This document shows, one piece after another, positions 1-8,974 of a stretch of 64,000 nt of DNA (positions are counted from its first letter, which is position 1; every line of letters begins with the position of its first letter). The notes beneath the pieces were generated by a model that did not search any database, was not told where the DNA came from, and was given only the letters and a program-made list of their open reading frames with translations. Location of the stretch: assembly GCF_033547095.1 (NCBI RefSeq), contig NZ_CP137852.1, forward strand, positions 2,101,501 to 2,165,500. The letters run 5' to 3'. The stretch comes from Sediminicoccus rosea (GTDB taxonomy: Bacteria > Pseudomonadota > Alphaproteobacteria > Acetobacterales > Acetobacteraceae). The position numbers and the translations under genes are program-made.

Positions 1-1449
1 GTCCCCGTGCTGGCGATCGCGGCGCATATCCCGTCCTCCGAGGTCGGGCTCGGCTATTTCCAGGAGACGCATCCCCAGGAGCTGTTCCGGGAATGCGCGG
101 ATTTCATCGAATTGATCTCCAATCCGGCGCAGCTGCCCGGGGTGCTCTACCGGGCGCTCAACACGGCGGTCGGCCGCAAGGGTGTCTCGGTGCTCGTCCT
201 GCCGGGCGATGTCGCGCTGCTGCCCGCCCCGGCGATGGGGCCCGCGCATGCCGCGCTGCCCAAGGCGCCACGCATCCTGCCGCCGGTCAGCGAGATCGAG
301 CGCCTGGCCGCGACGCTGAACGCCTCCAAGACCGTGACCATCCTGGCCGGCAGCGGCTGCGCCGGCAGCCATGACGCGCTGGTCGCCCTCGCCGCGCGCC
401 TGAAGGCGCCCATCGTGCATGCGCTGCGCGGCAAGGAGCATGTCGAATGGGACAACCCGTTTGACGTCGGGATGACCGGCTTCATCGGCTTCTCCTCCGG
501 CTATCACGCGATGATGTCGTGCGACACGCTGCTGATGCTGGGCACCGATTTCCCCTATCGCGCCTTCTATCCGAAGGAGGCGAAGATCCTGCAGGTGGAT
601 CGAGACCCCGGTGCGCTCGGCAAGCGCGCGGCGTTGACGCAGGGCCTGGTGGGCGATGTGGACGGGACGATCTCGGCCCTCTTGCCGCTGCTGCAGGAGC
701 GGACGGAGCGCCGCTTCCTCGATTCCGCCCTGCAGCACTACCGGCACGCGCGGAAGGAGCTGGATGACCTCGCGACACCCGCCGCACCGGGGCGGCCGAT
801 CCATCCGCAATACCTGGCCCGCCGAATCAGCGACCTCGCGGCGGACGATGCGATCTTCACCGCCGATGTGGGCACGCCCACGGTCTGGGCGGCGCGCTAC
901 CTCGCCATGAACGGCAAGCGCCGGCTGCTCGGCTCGTTCAACCATGGCTCGATGGCCAATGCCATGCTCCAGGCCATCGGCGCGCAGGCCGCGGCACCCG
1001 GGCGGCAGGTGGTCTCGCTCTCGGGCGATGGCGGCTTCAGCATGATGATGGGCGACTTCATCTCGCTCGTGCAGCTTGGGCTGCCGGTGAAGGTGGTGGT
1101 GGTGAACAATGGCTCGCTCGGCTTCGTGGCGCTGGAGATGAAGGCGGGTGGCTATCTCGACACCGGGACCGACCTGACCAACCCCGACTTCGCGGCGATG
1201 GCGACGGCGATGGGCGTGCTGGGCATCCGGGTGACGGACTCGGCTGAGGTGGACGCGGCGCTGCAACGGGCCTTCGCCCATCCCGGGCCGGCCCTGGTGG
1301 ATGTGGTGACGGCCAAGCAGGAGCTGGTGATGCCGCCCAAGATCCACCTCGAGCAGGCCAAGGGGTTCGGCCTCTTCATGCTGAAGGCGGTGATGAATGG
1401 CCGCGGCGACGAGGTGGTGGACCTGGCCCGCAGCAATCTGCGGTTCTGA
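1..1449 (+). CDS. poxB: Pyruvate dehydrogenase (quinone), ThDP-dependent, 5'-truncated by window edge
   Basis: The reading frame is open from base 1 (Val-Pro-Val-Leu), so the start lies outside the window. About 482 codons are visible, against roughly 570 residues for PoxB. The segment [20 protein letters not shown] is typical of PoxB-type pyruvate:quinone oxidoreductases. The ThDP signature runs from [11 protein letters not shown] to VVVVNN near residue 350. PoxB decarboxylates pyruvate to acetate and CO2 at the inner face of the membrane and passes electrons to ubiquinone. The visible part has the tail of the PYR domain, the central domain and the ThDP-binding domain, and ends at a normal C-terminus. 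A related ThDP oxidase such as an acetolactate synthase-like enzyme is possible, but the ETHPQELF region favours PoxB. Confidence 0.88.
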   Translation, partial: VPVLAIAAHIPSSEVGLGYFQETHPQELFRECADFIELISNPAQLPGVLYRALNTAVGRKGVSVLVLPGDVALLPAPAMGPAHAALPKAPRILPPVSEIERLAATLNASKTVTILAGSGCAGSHDALVALAARLKAPIVHALRGKEHVEWDNPFDVGMTGFIGFSSGYHAMMSCDTLLMLGTDFPYRAFYPKEAKILQVDRDPGALGKRAALTQGLVGDVDGTISALLPLLQERTERRFLDSALQHYRHARKELDDLATPAAPGRPIHPQYLARRISDLAADDAIFTADVGTPTVWAARYLAMNGKRRLLGSFNHGSMANAMLQAIGAQAAAPGRQVVSLSGDGGFSMMMGDFISLVQLGLPVKVVVVNNGSLGFVALEMKAGGYLDTGTDLTNPDFAAMATAMGVLGIRVTDSAEVDAALQRAFAHPGPALVDVVTAKQELVMPPKIHLEQAKGFGLFMLKAVMNGRGDEVVDLARSNLRF

Positions 1450-1462
1450 GCGGAGGCCCGGC

Positions 1463-1491
1463 CCGGCCCGCCAGGCTTCGCCGCGGGCCGG
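1463..1491 (+). terminator. GC-rich hairpin after poxB
   Basis: A 9-bp perfect stem (1463-1471 with 1483-1491) and an 11-nt loop lie 14 nt after the poxB stop. There is no T tract, so intrinsic termination is only a guess. It may simply be a transcript-end hairpin. Confidence 0.3.
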
Positions 1492-1516
1492 CTGGCCGCC
1501 GCTTCGGCATGTGCGC

Positions 1517-1545
1517 TTGTGACAAAGCCCGGTCGCTCCTAATTT
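1517..1545 (+). promoter_or_regulatory. Sigma-70-like promoter of dapA
   Basis: TTGTGA (1517-1522) and TAATTT (1540-1545) are separated by exactly 17 nt. The pair sits 25 nt upstream of the dapA ATG, in the only gap that could hold the promoter of the dapA-smpB run. Confidence 0.5.
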
Positions 1546-1570
1546 GCGGGCAGCCACAAGGAAACACGCC

Positions 1571-2467
1571 ATGTCCGCCACTCCGTTGCGCCTGCAGGGT
1601 CAGCTCACCGCCCTGATCACGCCCATGCGTCCCGATGGCGGCCTGGACGAGAAAGCCTTCGCCGATTTCGTGGAATGGCAGATCGCCGAGGGCATTGACG
1701 GCCTGGTGCCCGTCGGCACCACGGGCGAATCCCCCACGCTCAGCCATGACGAGCACAAGCGCGTCGTCGAGATCTGCGTCGAGGTCGCGCGCGGGCGGGT
1801 GCCCGTGGTGGCCGGTGCCGGCAGCAACAGCACGGCCGAGGCCATCGATTTCGCGCAGCATGCGAAGAAGGCCGGCGCGGATGCCACGCTGGTGGTGACG
1901 CCCTACTACAACAAGCCCACGCAGGAGGGCATGTTCCAGCACTTCATGGCCATCGCCGAGGCGGTGGACCTGCCCATGATCATCTACAACATCCCCGGCC
2001 GCAGCGTCGTGGACATGACCCCCGAGACGATGGGGCGGCTCGCCAAGCACAAGAACATCGTGGGCGTGAAGGATGCGACGGCGAATCTCGCGCGTCCGCT
2101 GCACCAGCGCGCGACCTGCGGGGCGGATTTCATCCAGCTCTCGGGCGAGGACCACACGATGCTGGCCTTCAACGCCTCGGGCGGGCATGGCTGCATCTCC
2201 GTCACCTCCAACATCGCGCCCCGCCTCTGCGCCGATCTGCAGCGCGCTTGGCGCGAGGGCCGCGTCTGCGAGGCGATGCAGATCCAGGACCGCCTGCTGC
2301 CGGTGCATGACGCGCTGTTCTGCGAGACCTCGCCGGGCCCCGTGAAATACGCGGCGAGCCTGCTCGGCAAGAGCAGCGCCTTCTGCCGCCTGCCGCTGGC
2401 GCCCATCGCGGAGAGCACGCGCGTGCGCGTGGAGGCCGCGATGCGTGGAGCCGGCCTCCTCAATTGA
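1571..2467 (+). CDS. dapA: 4-hydroxy-tetrahydrodipicolinate synthase
   Basis: DapA condenses pyruvate with aspartate semialdehyde, the first committed step of lysine and diaminopimelate synthesis in the cytoplasm. The 298-residue TIM-barrel has the family's usual length. The visible motifs are GTTGESPTL (around residue 49), the catalytic tyrosine in IIYNIPGRS (Tyr139) and the Schiff-base lysine in VGVKDATAN (Lys167). The ATG at 1571 was chosen because AAGGA precedes it at good spacing; a TTG at 1544 would add nine residues that are not family-like. The stop overlaps the smpB start by one base, so the two are translationally coupled. Confidence 0.96.
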   Translation: MSATPLRLQGQLTALITPMRPDGGLDEKAFADFVEWQIAEGIDGLVPVGTTGESPTLSHDEHKRVVEICVEVARGRVPVVAGAGSNSTAEAIDFAQHAKKAGADATLVVTPYYNKPTQEGMFQHFMAIAEAVDLPMIIYNIPGRSVVDMTPETMGRLAKHKNIVGVKDATANLARPLHQRATCGADFIQLSGEDHTMLAFNASGGHGCISVTSNIAPRLCADLQRAWREGRVCEAMQIQDRLLPVHDALFCETSPGPVKYAASLLGKSSAFCRLPLAPIAESTRVRVEAAMRGAGLLN

Positions 2468-2961
2468 TGGCGCAAGTTCCCCGGAAGAAGCCCATCATCA
2501 GCACGGGCACGGCGGCGCAGAACCGCCGTGCGCGCTATGACTACAAGATCGGGCCGACCTATGAGGCCGGCCTCGTGCTGCACGGGCCGGAGGTGAAGAG
2601 CCTGCGCCTCGGCCGCGCGTCGATCGCCGAGGCCTGGGCCGGGGAGCGCGAGGGGGAGATGTTCCTCTTCGGCTGCCACATCCCGGAATACCAGGCCGGC
2701 AGCTTCATGGCGAAGTTCGATCCGGTGCGGCCGAAGAAGCTGCTGCTGCACCAGAAGCAGATCCGCGAACTCGTCGGCGCCATCACGCGCGAGGGCGCCA
2801 CGCTGGTGCCGCTGGAAATCCTGTTCAACGAGAAGGGGCGCGCCAAGGTGCTGCTCGGCCTCGCGCAGGGCAAGAAGATGCATGACAAGCGCGCCGACAT
2901 CGCCAAGCGCGACTGGCAGCGCGACAAGGCGCGGCTGATGCGCAACAAGGGCGGCGAATGA
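2467..2961 (+). CDS. smpB: SsrA-binding protein SmpB
   Basis: SmpB binds tmRNA and delivers it to stalled ribosomes for trans-translation. The 164-residue protein has the family sequence throughout: an N-terminal lysine-rich start, NRRARYDYKIGPTYEAGLVL, then GPEVKSLR, and a basic C-terminal tail (KKMHDKRADIAKRDWQRDKA) that enters the mRNA channel. The ATG at 2467 overlaps the dapA TGA, and the stop overlaps the next start by 4 bp. dapA-smpB adjacency is common in alphaproteobacteria. No tmRNA gene is seen in the window. Confidence 0.96.
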   Translation: MAQVPRKKPIISTGTAAQNRRARYDYKIGPTYEAGLVLHGPEVKSLRLGRASIAEAWAGEREGEMFLFGCHIPEYQAGSFMAKFDPVRPKKLLLHQKQIRELVGAITREGATLVPLEILFNEKGRAKVLLGLAQGKKMHDKRADIAKRDWQRDKARLMRNKGGE

Positions 2962-3809
2962 TGCGCCGCCTCGCCGCGGCCGCGCTGCTGCTGCCGCTGC
3001 TGGGCGCCTGCGCCATCGCGGAATCCGACCTCAGCGCCGGGCAGGCGGGCGAGACGGTGCGCTTGGCGGCCGCGCATGTGCCGGGCGGCCTTTACACGCG
3101 CATCTGCGCGCCACCGCCGGGCGCGCCGCCGGGCCACCTCGTGCTGGTCAACCACGGCTCGCCGGGCGATGCGGCCATCCGGCCCGCCATGCGCCCCGCC
3201 TCCTGCCAGAGCGAGGCGGTGCGCTGGTTCACCGCGCGCGGCCATCTCGTCGCGCTGCCGATGCGGCGCGGCTATGGCCTCACCGGCGGCACCTGGGCCG
3301 AGGGCTATGGCCCCTGCGCCGCGCCCGATTACGCGCGGGCCGGGCGCGAGACGGCGCGGGACATCCTGGCCGCGACGCGCGCCATGCAGGCCCGGCCGGG
3401 CACGCCCCCCGGGCCCGCCATCATCGTCGGCCAATCCGCCGGCGGTTGGGGCGCGCTGGCGCTGGCGGCCGAAAACCCCGGCGAGGTGGCGCGCATCGTG
3501 AACATGGCGGGCGGGCGCGGCGGGCGGCAGAACGACCAGCCGGACAGTGTCTGCCGGCCCGAGAGCCTGGTGCAGGCGGCGGGCGGCTTCGGCGCGACCG
3601 CGCGGATCCCGACGCTCTGGATCTATGCCGAGAATGACAGCTTCTTCGCGCCCGGCCTGGCGCGTGCCATGGCGGGCGCCTACCGCGTGGCGGGCGGGCC
3701 GCTCACGCTGCGGCAGAAGCCCGCCTTCGGACGGGACGGGCACGGGCTCTTCTTCGGCCAGGGCGGCAGCGCGATCTGGGGCCCGGAGGTCGAGGCCTTC
3801 CTGCGCTGA
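2958..3809 (+). CDS. Alpha/beta-hydrolase lipoprotein (dienelactone-hydrolase-like)
   Basis: The N-terminus is a lipoprotein signal (hydrophobic stretch then LGAC lipobox, Cys about residue 18), so the protein is likely anchored to a membrane on the periplasmic side. The body is an alpha/beta-hydrolase: oxyanion-type HGSPG near residue 56, nucleophile elbow GQSAGG, an acidic residue in AENDSF and a histidine in GRDGHGLFF. It begins at ATGATG overlapping the smpB stop (2958 or 2961). A peptidase S9 or dienelactone-hydrolase-like esterase role fits, but the substrate cannot be told. It is coupled to smpB by position only; a functional link is not evident. Confidence 0.75.
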   Translation: MMRRLAAAALLLPLLGACAIAESDLSAGQAGETVRLAAAHVPGGLYTRICAPPPGAPPGHLVLVNHGSPGDAAIRPAMRPASCQSEAVRWFTARGHLVALPMRRGYGLTGGTWAEGYGPCAAPDYARAGRETARDILAATRAMQARPGTPPGPAIIVGQSAGGWGALALAAENPGEVARIVNMAGGRGGRQNDQPDSVCRPESLVQAAGGFGATARIPTLWIYAENDSFFAPGLARAMAGAYRVAGGPLTLRQKPAFGRDGHGLFFGQGGSAIWGPEVEAFLR

Positions 3810-3818
3810 TCGCCCGGT

Positions 3819-5066
3819 TCAGCGGGTGGCGGCCTCCAGGAAGCGCAGCAGGGCCGCCATGTCCTCGGCATTGCCCACGCGCTGCACCGGCATGCGGGTG
3901 CCGGGCGTCACGATGTCCGGGCCGCGCGTGAAAAGATCCGCCACGGTCTCCGGCGTCCAGATGATGTCGCCCTGGGCCAGGCGTTCCGAATAGGCATAGC
4001 CCGCCACGCTGCCCATGCGGCGGCCGAAGAGCTGGTGCAGATGCGGCCCGGCCATCGGGCCGCTGTCGGGGCGCAGCGCGTGGCAGGCCTGGCAGGCGCG
4101 CCAGACCTCGGCGCCGTGGCGGTCGAGGCCGGCGGGCAGCGCCTCCTCCACCTCGGGCGCCAGCGGGCCGAGGGGGCGGGCATTGGCGGCATCCCAGCGG
4201 CGCACCCGGCGGTCCTGCCCGCCGGTCCAGAGGGTACGGCCATCGGCGGCGAAGAGGGCGGACCAGACCGGCAGGCCCGGCCCATCCAGCCGATGGCGCA
4301 GCCGCCCCGAGGGCAGGTCGTAGAGCGACACGCCGCCGCCGATGCTGGCGACGGCCAGGGTCCTTCCATCCGGGCTCGCGGCCAGCGCCACCACCGGTCG
4401 CGGCGCGGCATGGACCGCCCGCTGCGTGCCGTCGGGCTGGACCAGATGGACCGTGCCATCCACCCCGGCGGCGGCGAGGCTGCCATCGGGCAGCGCCAGC
4501 AGCGCGTTCTGCGGGAAGCCGAATTCGGCAATGGTGGCCGGCGTGCCATCGGCCTCCCAGCGGCGCAGCGTGCCATCCTGCCCGGCGCTGACCAGCACAT
4601 CGCCCAGGAAGGCGACCGCGTTCACATTGCCCTGGTGCCCCTGCAGCACGCGGGCCGTGCCGGTGGCGAGGTCCCACAGGCGGACCGTTCCGTCCCAGGC
4701 GGCGGAGGCCAGCACGCCAGGGCGCGCGGCCAGGCCCGCCACCGGCTCTGAATGGCCTTCCAGCACCAGGGCAGGTGCCTCCGCGTCACCCCAGATGGCG
4801 ATGCGCGCATCCTCGCCGGCCGAGGCGAGGCGGCCATCGGGCAGCGCCACCAGCGCATTCACCGCGCCCTGGTGCCAGCGGATGACGCGCTCGGCCCGCC
4901 CCGTCGCCGGATTCCAGAGGATCACGGCCTGGTCGAAGCCCGCCGATGCGAGGCGCGGGCCCAGCAGGGCCAGGGCGCGGACCGGCCCGCCATGGCCGGC
5001 CAGATCCTGCGCCGGGGCGGGGCTGGCGGAAAGCGCGAGGAGAATCAGCAGGAAGCGGAAGGGCAT
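3819..5066 (-). CDS. Secreted WD40 beta-propeller fused to a C-terminal cytochrome c
   Basis: The 415-residue protein has a Sec signal peptide (to about residue 19, ending SPAPAQ). About seven WD40-type repeats follow, recognisable by recurring LASAGxD/ArIW and GTVRLWDLATG blocks, to about residue 300. The last 95 residues are a class I cytochrome c domain with the haem motif CQACH (Cys325-His329), the family block LFGRRMGSVAGYAY and a likely axial methionine in PGTRMPVQ (Met392). It should be a periplasmic haem protein in which the propeller serves as a docking platform. It is transcribed divergently from the next gene and faces the lipoprotein hydrolase. Its redox partner is unknown. Confidence 0.85.
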   Translation of the reverse strand: MPFRFLLILLALSASPAPAQDLAGHGGPVRALALLGPRLASAGFDQAVILWNPATGRAERVIRWHQGAVNALVALPDGRLASAGEDARIAIWGDAEAPALVLEGHSEPVAGLAARPGVLASAAWDGTVRLWDLATGTARVLQGHQGNVNAVAFLGDVLVSAGQDGTLRRWEADGTPATIAEFGFPQNALLALPDGSLAAAGVDGTVHLVQPDGTQRAVHAAPRPVVALAASPDGRTLAVASIGGGVSLYDLPSGRLRHRLDGPGLPVWSALFAADGRTLWTGGQDRRVRRWDAANARPLGPLAPEVEEALPAGLDRHGAEVWRACQACHALRPDSGPMAGPHLHQLFGRRMGSVAGYAYSERLAQGDIIWTPETVADLFTRGPDIVTPGTRMPVQRVGNAEDMAALLRFLEAATR

Positions 5067-5144
5067 CGCGTATTTTCGCCAGGGCCGTGGCGCGCGCCAA
5101 GCCGGCAGCGGCGACAGGCGTGAGGAAATCCTTGCTTTCAGGGT

Positions 5145-5153
5145 TGCTATAAA
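5145..5153 (+). promoter_or_regulatory. Extended -10 promoter element of the 5193 gene
   Basis: TGCTATAAA is an extended -10 (TG-N-TATAAA) in a locally AT-rich patch of an otherwise GC-rich region, about 40 nt before the ATG at 5193. No convincing -35 is seen, which extended -10 promoters can lack. An AGGAG ribosome site at 5182-5186 follows. Confidence 0.5.
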
Positions 5154-5192
5154 TTACCACTCGGCAATCATTCGGACATCTAGGAGACGTTC

Positions 5193-5669
5193 ATGCCGGC
5201 CCAAGGCGAGAAAGACAAGGTTGCGGTCGTCGTCCTCCTGCTCGGCGTGGTTCTGGCCGTCGCCGCCACCTTCCTGCCGGTCATCCAGGTCGCCGGCCGC
5301 AGCGAGCTGCTGACCATGACGACCTGGGACGTGCTGCCCTGGTTCACCAAGCTGAAATTCGTGGCGCTGGCCCTGCTGCTGGCCGCGGCCTTCCTGCCGC
5401 AGCTGCACAAGTGGCGCATGCTGATCGCGGTCATCGCCGTGGTCATGGTCTTCCTGCCGGCGATCTCGGCCTTCATCTCCGCGCTCTACGCCTGGGGCAC
5501 GGTGCGGGCCGACATCGTCCGCCTCTCGGGCCAGCGCACGCCCTTCGTGCATCCGGGCATCGCGAACCTGGTCCTCGTCGCCGCGGCGCTGATGGTCAGC
5601 TACGCCGTCTGGCGCATCGAGACGCTGGGCCAGAAGAGCGAGCCGGCCGGCGAGATGGCCGAGGCCTGA
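5193..5669 (+). CDS. Four-helix integral membrane protein of unknown function
   Basis: The 158-residue protein has four predicted transmembrane stretches, at about residues 9-28, 48-66, 72-94 and 115-137. Short loops separate them and the tail is acidic (KSEPAGEMAEA). The ATG is preceded by AGGAG at 7 nt spacing. No catalytic motif or named family is recognised. It is the first gene of a rightward run and has its own likely promoter. Confidence 0.6.
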   Translation: MPAQGEKDKVAVVVLLLGVVLAVAATFLPVIQVAGRSELLTMTTWDVLPWFTKLKFVALALLLAAAFLPQLHKWRMLIAVIAVVMVFLPAISAFISALYAWGTVRADIVRLSGQRTPFVHPGIANLVLVAAALMVSYAVWRIETLGQKSEPAGEMAEA

Positions 5670-5753
5670 GCCGCATCGCCGGGGGTGCCTTCCGCATTCC
5701 CCGGCAAGCCGCTTTGCGTTACACCCGCGCCTGACAGATTGGGGTGCAAGCGC

Positions 5754-6173
5754 ATGGATGGGTATTTCTTCGAGGATCTCTCGCTCGGCCAGAGCGCCAG
5801 CTTCGGCAAGACCATCACCGAGGCCGACATCCTCCTCTTCGCCGGCGTCTCCGGCGACACCAACCCGGTCCACATCAATGCCGAAGTCGCCGCCGCCTCC
5901 ATGTTCAAGGAGCGGATCGCGCATGGCATGCTCTCCGCCAGCCTGATCTCCACCGTGCTCGGCACGCGGCTGCCGGGGGCGGGGACCATCTATCTGGGCC
6001 AGAACCTGAAGTTCCGCGCGCCGGTGAAGATCGGCGAGACGGTGACGGCGACGGTGACCGTGACCGCGCTCGATGCGGCGAAGAAGCGCGTGACGCTCAG
6101 CACGGTCTGCACCGTGGCGGGCAAGCCGGTGATCGATGGCGAGGCGACGGTGATGGTGCCCTCGCGTGGCTGA
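5754..6173 (+). CDS. MaoC-family (R)-specific enoyl-CoA hydratase
   Basis: The 139-residue hot-dog-fold protein is the usual size for PhaJ/MaoC hydratases. The signature Asp and His lie in GDTNPVHIN (residues about 35-43), followed by the conserved FKERIAHGML. Such enzymes hydrate trans-2-enoyl-CoA to (R)-3-hydroxyacyl-CoA, linking beta-oxidation with polyhydroxyalkanoate or acyl-CoA assimilation. The ATG at 5754 starts exactly at the family's usual N-terminus; an in-frame start at 5685 would add 23 residues of low family likeness. The stop overlaps the next start. Confidence 0.88.
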   Translation: MDGYFFEDLSLGQSASFGKTITEADILLFAGVSGDTNPVHINAEVAAASMFKERIAHGMLSASLISTVLGTRLPGAGTIYLGQNLKFRAPVKIGETVTATVTVTALDAAKKRVTLSTVCTVAGKPVIDGEATVMVPSRG

Positions 6174-6774
6174 GGCTTCGGCGGGGGTGAACCTCCGGCG
6201 CGTCTGCGTCTTCTGCGGCGCCCAGCCGGGGCATGATCCGGTGCATGCGGGCCTCGCCGCCGATCTCGGCCGCGCCATCGCGGCGCGCGGCCTCGGCCTC
6301 GTCTATGGCGGCGGCAAGGTGGGCCTCATGGGCATCGTGGCCGATGCGGCGCTGAAGGGGGGCGCCGAGGTGATCGGTGTGATCCCCGAGGCGCTGATGG
6401 ACCGGGAGCTCGGCCATGGCGGCGTGACGGATCTGCGCGTCGTCCCCTCCATGCATGTCCGCAAGGCGATGATGAACGACCTCTCGGATGGCTTCGTCGT
6501 GCTGCCGGGCGGCATCGGGACGCTCGAGGAGAGTGTCGAGATCCAGTCCTGGGCGCAGCTCGGCATCCATGCCAAGGGCCTCGTCTATCTCGACGTGGAT
6601 GACTACTGGGCGCCCTTCTTCGCCCTGCTGGAACGAATGACCGAAGGGGGCTTCGTGCGGCCGCAGCATGCGGGCCTGGCGCTGCGGGCGCGGACGCCCG
6701 AGGCGGCGCTGGATGCGCTGGCCGGCTGGACGCCGCCCACCGTGACCCGCTGGATGACGCAGAAAGAGACATGA
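6166..6774 (+). CDS. LOG-family nucleoside-5'-monophosphate phosphoribohydrolase (TIGR00730-type)
   Basis: The 202-residue Rossmann-fold protein has the two LOG landmarks: VYGGGKVGLMG (phosphate-binding glycine loop) and the signature PGGIGTLEE, with the arginine of HVRKAMM just before it. LOG proteins cleave nucleotide monophosphates to a free base and ribose 5-phosphate; plant and some bacterial members activate cytokinins. The reading begins at GTG 6166, inside the preceding gene's last codons. A GTG at 6187 is an alternative, closer to the conserved VCVFCGAQPG start. The gene overlaps ribF by 4 bp, so it may act in nucleotide housekeeping rather than cytokinin synthesis. Confidence 0.86.
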   Translation: MAEASAGVNLRRVCVFCGAQPGHDPVHAGLAADLGRAIAARGLGLVYGGGKVGLMGIVADAALKGGAEVIGVIPEALMDRELGHGGVTDLRVVPSMHVRKAMMNDLSDGFVVLPGGIGTLEESVEIQSWAQLGIHAKGLVYLDVDDYWAPFFALLERMTEGGFVRPQHAGLALRARTPEAALDALAGWTPPTVTRWMTQKET

Positions 6775-7703
6775 GCGCGCCCGTGATCGTCACCGACTGG
6801 CGCGCCGTACCGCCCGCGCTGCGGGGGGGCACGCTGGCGCTCGGCAACCTCGATGGCGTGCATCTGGGCCATGCGGCGGTGCTGGCCGCGGCGCATCAGG
6901 CGCGGCCGGACCTGGCGCTTGGCGCGCTTACCTTCGAGCCGCATCCGCGCGAGCATTTCCGCCCCGATGACCCGCCGTTCCGGCTCACCCTGCTGCCCGC
7001 CAAGGCGGCGGCGCTGGGGGCGGCGGGGGCGCGCGTCGTCGTCGCGCTGCCCTTCGGGCCGGAGCTGGCCGCCATGTCGGCGCGGGATTTCGTCGCACAG
7101 GTGCTGCACCAGGCGCTGGATGCGAAGCACCTGGCCTGCGGCCCGGATTTCGCCTTCGGCCATCGCCGTGGCGGGGATGTCGGCTTCCTGCGCCAGATCG
7201 CCGAGGAACTGGGCATCGGCCTCTCCATCGTGCCGCATGTGGCCGATGGCGAGGGCACCATCAGCTCCACCCGCATCCGCCGCCTGCTGCAGGATGGCTA
7301 TCCCGAGCGCGCGGCAGCCCTGCTGGGCCGGCCCTTTTCCATCGTCGGGCCCGTCACGCATGGCGATGCGCGCGGGCGGACCATCGGCTTTCCCACGGCG
7401 AACATCCCGCTCGGCCGCCACCTGGAGCCGGCGCGCGGGGTCTATGCGGTGCGGGCCACGCTGCCCGATGGGCGGGTGGTGCCCGGCGTCGCCAATCTCG
7501 GCCGGCGGCCGACGCTGGGGGGCGATCCCGTCTCGCGGCTGGAGGCGCATCTGTTTGACCTGGCCGAGGATCTCTACGGCCAGGAACTGCGGGTGGCGCT
7601 CACCGCCTTCATCCGGGAGGAGCGGAAATTCCCCGACTTCCCGGCGCTCGTCGCGCAGATCCGGGCGGATGCGGCCACCGCGCGGAAGCTGCTGGGCGCC
7701 TGA
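6771..7703 (+). CDS. ribF: Bifunctional riboflavin kinase / FAD synthetase
   Basis: RibF makes FMN and then FAD from riboflavin in the cytoplasm. The 310-residue protein has the usual length and order. The N-terminal FAD synthetase has GNLDGVHLGH (nucleotidyltransferase HxGH-type motif, about residues 24-33) and SSTRIRRLL near residue 165. The C-terminal flavokinase has GPVTHGDARGRTIGFPTANI. The ATG overlaps the preceding stop (ATGA), suggesting coupled translation from the upstream LOG gene. Confidence 0.95.
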   Translation: MSAPVIVTDWRAVPPALRGGTLALGNLDGVHLGHAAVLAAAHQARPDLALGALTFEPHPREHFRPDDPPFRLTLLPAKAAALGAAGARVVVALPFGPELAAMSARDFVAQVLHQALDAKHLACGPDFAFGHRRGGDVGFLRQIAEELGIGLSIVPHVADGEGTISSTRIRRLLQDGYPERAAALLGRPFSIVGPVTHGDARGRTIGFPTANIPLGRHLEPARGVYAVRATLPDGRVVPGVANLGRRPTLGGDPVSRLEAHLFDLAEDLYGQELRVALTAFIREERKFPDFPALVAQIRADAATARKLLGA

Positions 7704-7725
7704 CCGCCAGAGGAAGCGGCGTTCA

Positions 7726-7756
7726 CCCCGCCGGGCCTGGCCGGTGCCGGGCGGGG
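7726..7756. terminator. Hairpin between convergent ribF and 7797 gene
   Basis: CCCCGCC (7726-7732) pairs with GGCGGGG (7750-7756) across a 17-nt loop in the short gap between two convergent genes. There is no T tract; it may act on both strands. Confidence 0.3.
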
Positions 7757-7796
7757 GCTTCGGCCTTTCGGCGACCCCGCCTCAGCACATCATGCT

Positions 7797-8738
7797 TCAG
7801 ACACCGCCCGGGAGTTCGACGCGCACCAGATGCGCGGGCAGGCCGCGCCGCTCGAGCAGGCCGCCCGAGGCGGAGATGTAGAGGAGTTGCCCGCCCCCCG
7901 GCCGCGGCGCCAGGGCGACGGCGGTGCAGCCCGCGATGTCGGGCGTCTGCAGCAGCGGGCTGACGGCGCCGCCGGGGCTGACCCGCAGCACCACATCGCC
8001 ATGCGTCGCGGCGAGGAAGCCGCCATCGGGCAGCACCACGAAATCATCCACGCCGGGCAGTGTCGCCACCTGCTGGGCGGGGCCGCCCGGCCGGCCCTCG
8101 GCGCCCAGCGGCAGGCGCCAGATGCCGGGCCGGGCGGAATTGGAGAAGAAGAGCGCGCCCGCGGCGATCTGCAGGCCGTTCACGCCGGGCAGGCCGGGGC
8201 GGGCCGCGTCGGGCGCCATCTCGGGCAGTTCGAGCCAGGGGCTGGCGGTGCCGCCCGCGAGGTCGAGGCGCCAGATGCGGCCGCGGCCGCTATCGGCGAT
8301 GAGATAGGCGCCCTCGGCGAGGCGCACCATGCCATTGGGGAAGCCTGCCTCCGGGAGCGGGATGCGGTGGCCGGGCCGGCCCTCGGCGCTGAGGAACTGC
8401 ACCGCGCCGCTGCCCGCGAGGCGCGCCCCCTCGGTGAAGGCCACGCCATGCAGCACGAGCAGGACGCCGCCCGGCGCGGGGGCGAGCGAGACGGGGTGGC
8501 CCTGGATGCGTGCAAAGACCGCCTGGCCCGCCGCCTCCGACCAGATGCCGACCTCGCCCGCGAAATAGCTCGTGAACAGCACCGCGCCATCGGGGCGGAC
8601 CAGCAGGTTCTCCAGGAAATGGCCGGAGGGGTAGAGCGCCACCACCCGATGCGCCGGCGCCTGGGTCTGGGCCTCGGCGGTAGGGGGCAGCGCAAGGGCC
8701 GGTGGCAGCGCAAGGGCGGTGCGGCGGGGCAGGATCAT
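7797..8738 (-). CDS. Secreted SMP-30/gluconolactonase-like beta-propeller protein
   Basis: The 313-residue protein begins with a signal-like stretch containing two arginines (MILPRRTALALPP) and ending near TAEAQ, so it is probably exported. The remainder carries repeats typical of SMP-30/NHL six-bladed propellers: FPNGMVRLAEGAYLIADSGRGRIWRLD, GVNGLQIA and VDDFVVLPDGG. SMP-30 proteins are metal-dependent lactonases, but the substrate of exported relatives is usually unknown. It stands alone between convergent ribF and divergent ileS. Confidence 0.7.
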   Translation of the reverse strand: MILPRRTALALPPALALPPTAEAQTQAPAHRVVALYPSGHFLENLLVRPDGAVLFTSYFAGEVGIWSEAAGQAVFARIQGHPVSLAPAPGGVLLVLHGVAFTEGARLAGSGAVQFLSAEGRPGHRIPLPEAGFPNGMVRLAEGAYLIADSGRGRIWRLDLAGGTASPWLELPEMAPDAARPGLPGVNGLQIAAGALFFSNSARPGIWRLPLGAEGRPGGPAQQVATLPGVDDFVVLPDGGFLAATHGDVVLRVSPGGAVSPLLQTPDIAGCTAVALAPRPGGGQLLYISASGGLLERRGLPAHLVRVELPGGV

Positions 8739-8898
8739 GGACGGGCCACCTCACGGGACTGGCCGAAACCGTCCCATGCAGGGAAGAAGCGCGCCAAGTG
8801 ACAATCCCGTGACCTTGTGCGCCCTTGACCGGAAGGCCCCGGACTCCGCATACGAACGGGATGCGCGTGAGCTTGCTTCGCCCTTCCCGAATTCGGCG

Positions 8899-8922
8899 CC
8901 CGGCCTTCGCCTGAAGGCCGGG
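8899..8922 (+). other. Strong hairpin in the ileS leader
   Basis: A 10-bp perfect stem (8899-8908 with 8913-8922) has a 4-nt loop and lies 52 nt before the ileS ATG. There is no T run, and no T-box sequence that I recognise. Its role is unknown; it could be mRNA stability or a chance GC palindrome. Confidence 0.35.
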
Positions 8923-8974
8923 ATCAGACCCGCACGCCCATTCCTTTCCGCGCCGAGCGCGACCCGAGATCCTC

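Noticed and set aside
1544-1570. Longer dapA start at TTG 1544
   Set aside because: The added residues are not family-like, and the ribosome site AAGGA fits ATG 1571.
8739-8974. T-box or other riboswitch upstream of ileS
   Set aside because: The 236-bp leader has a strong hairpin but no T-box consensus and no terminator with a T run; T-boxes are rare in proteobacteria.
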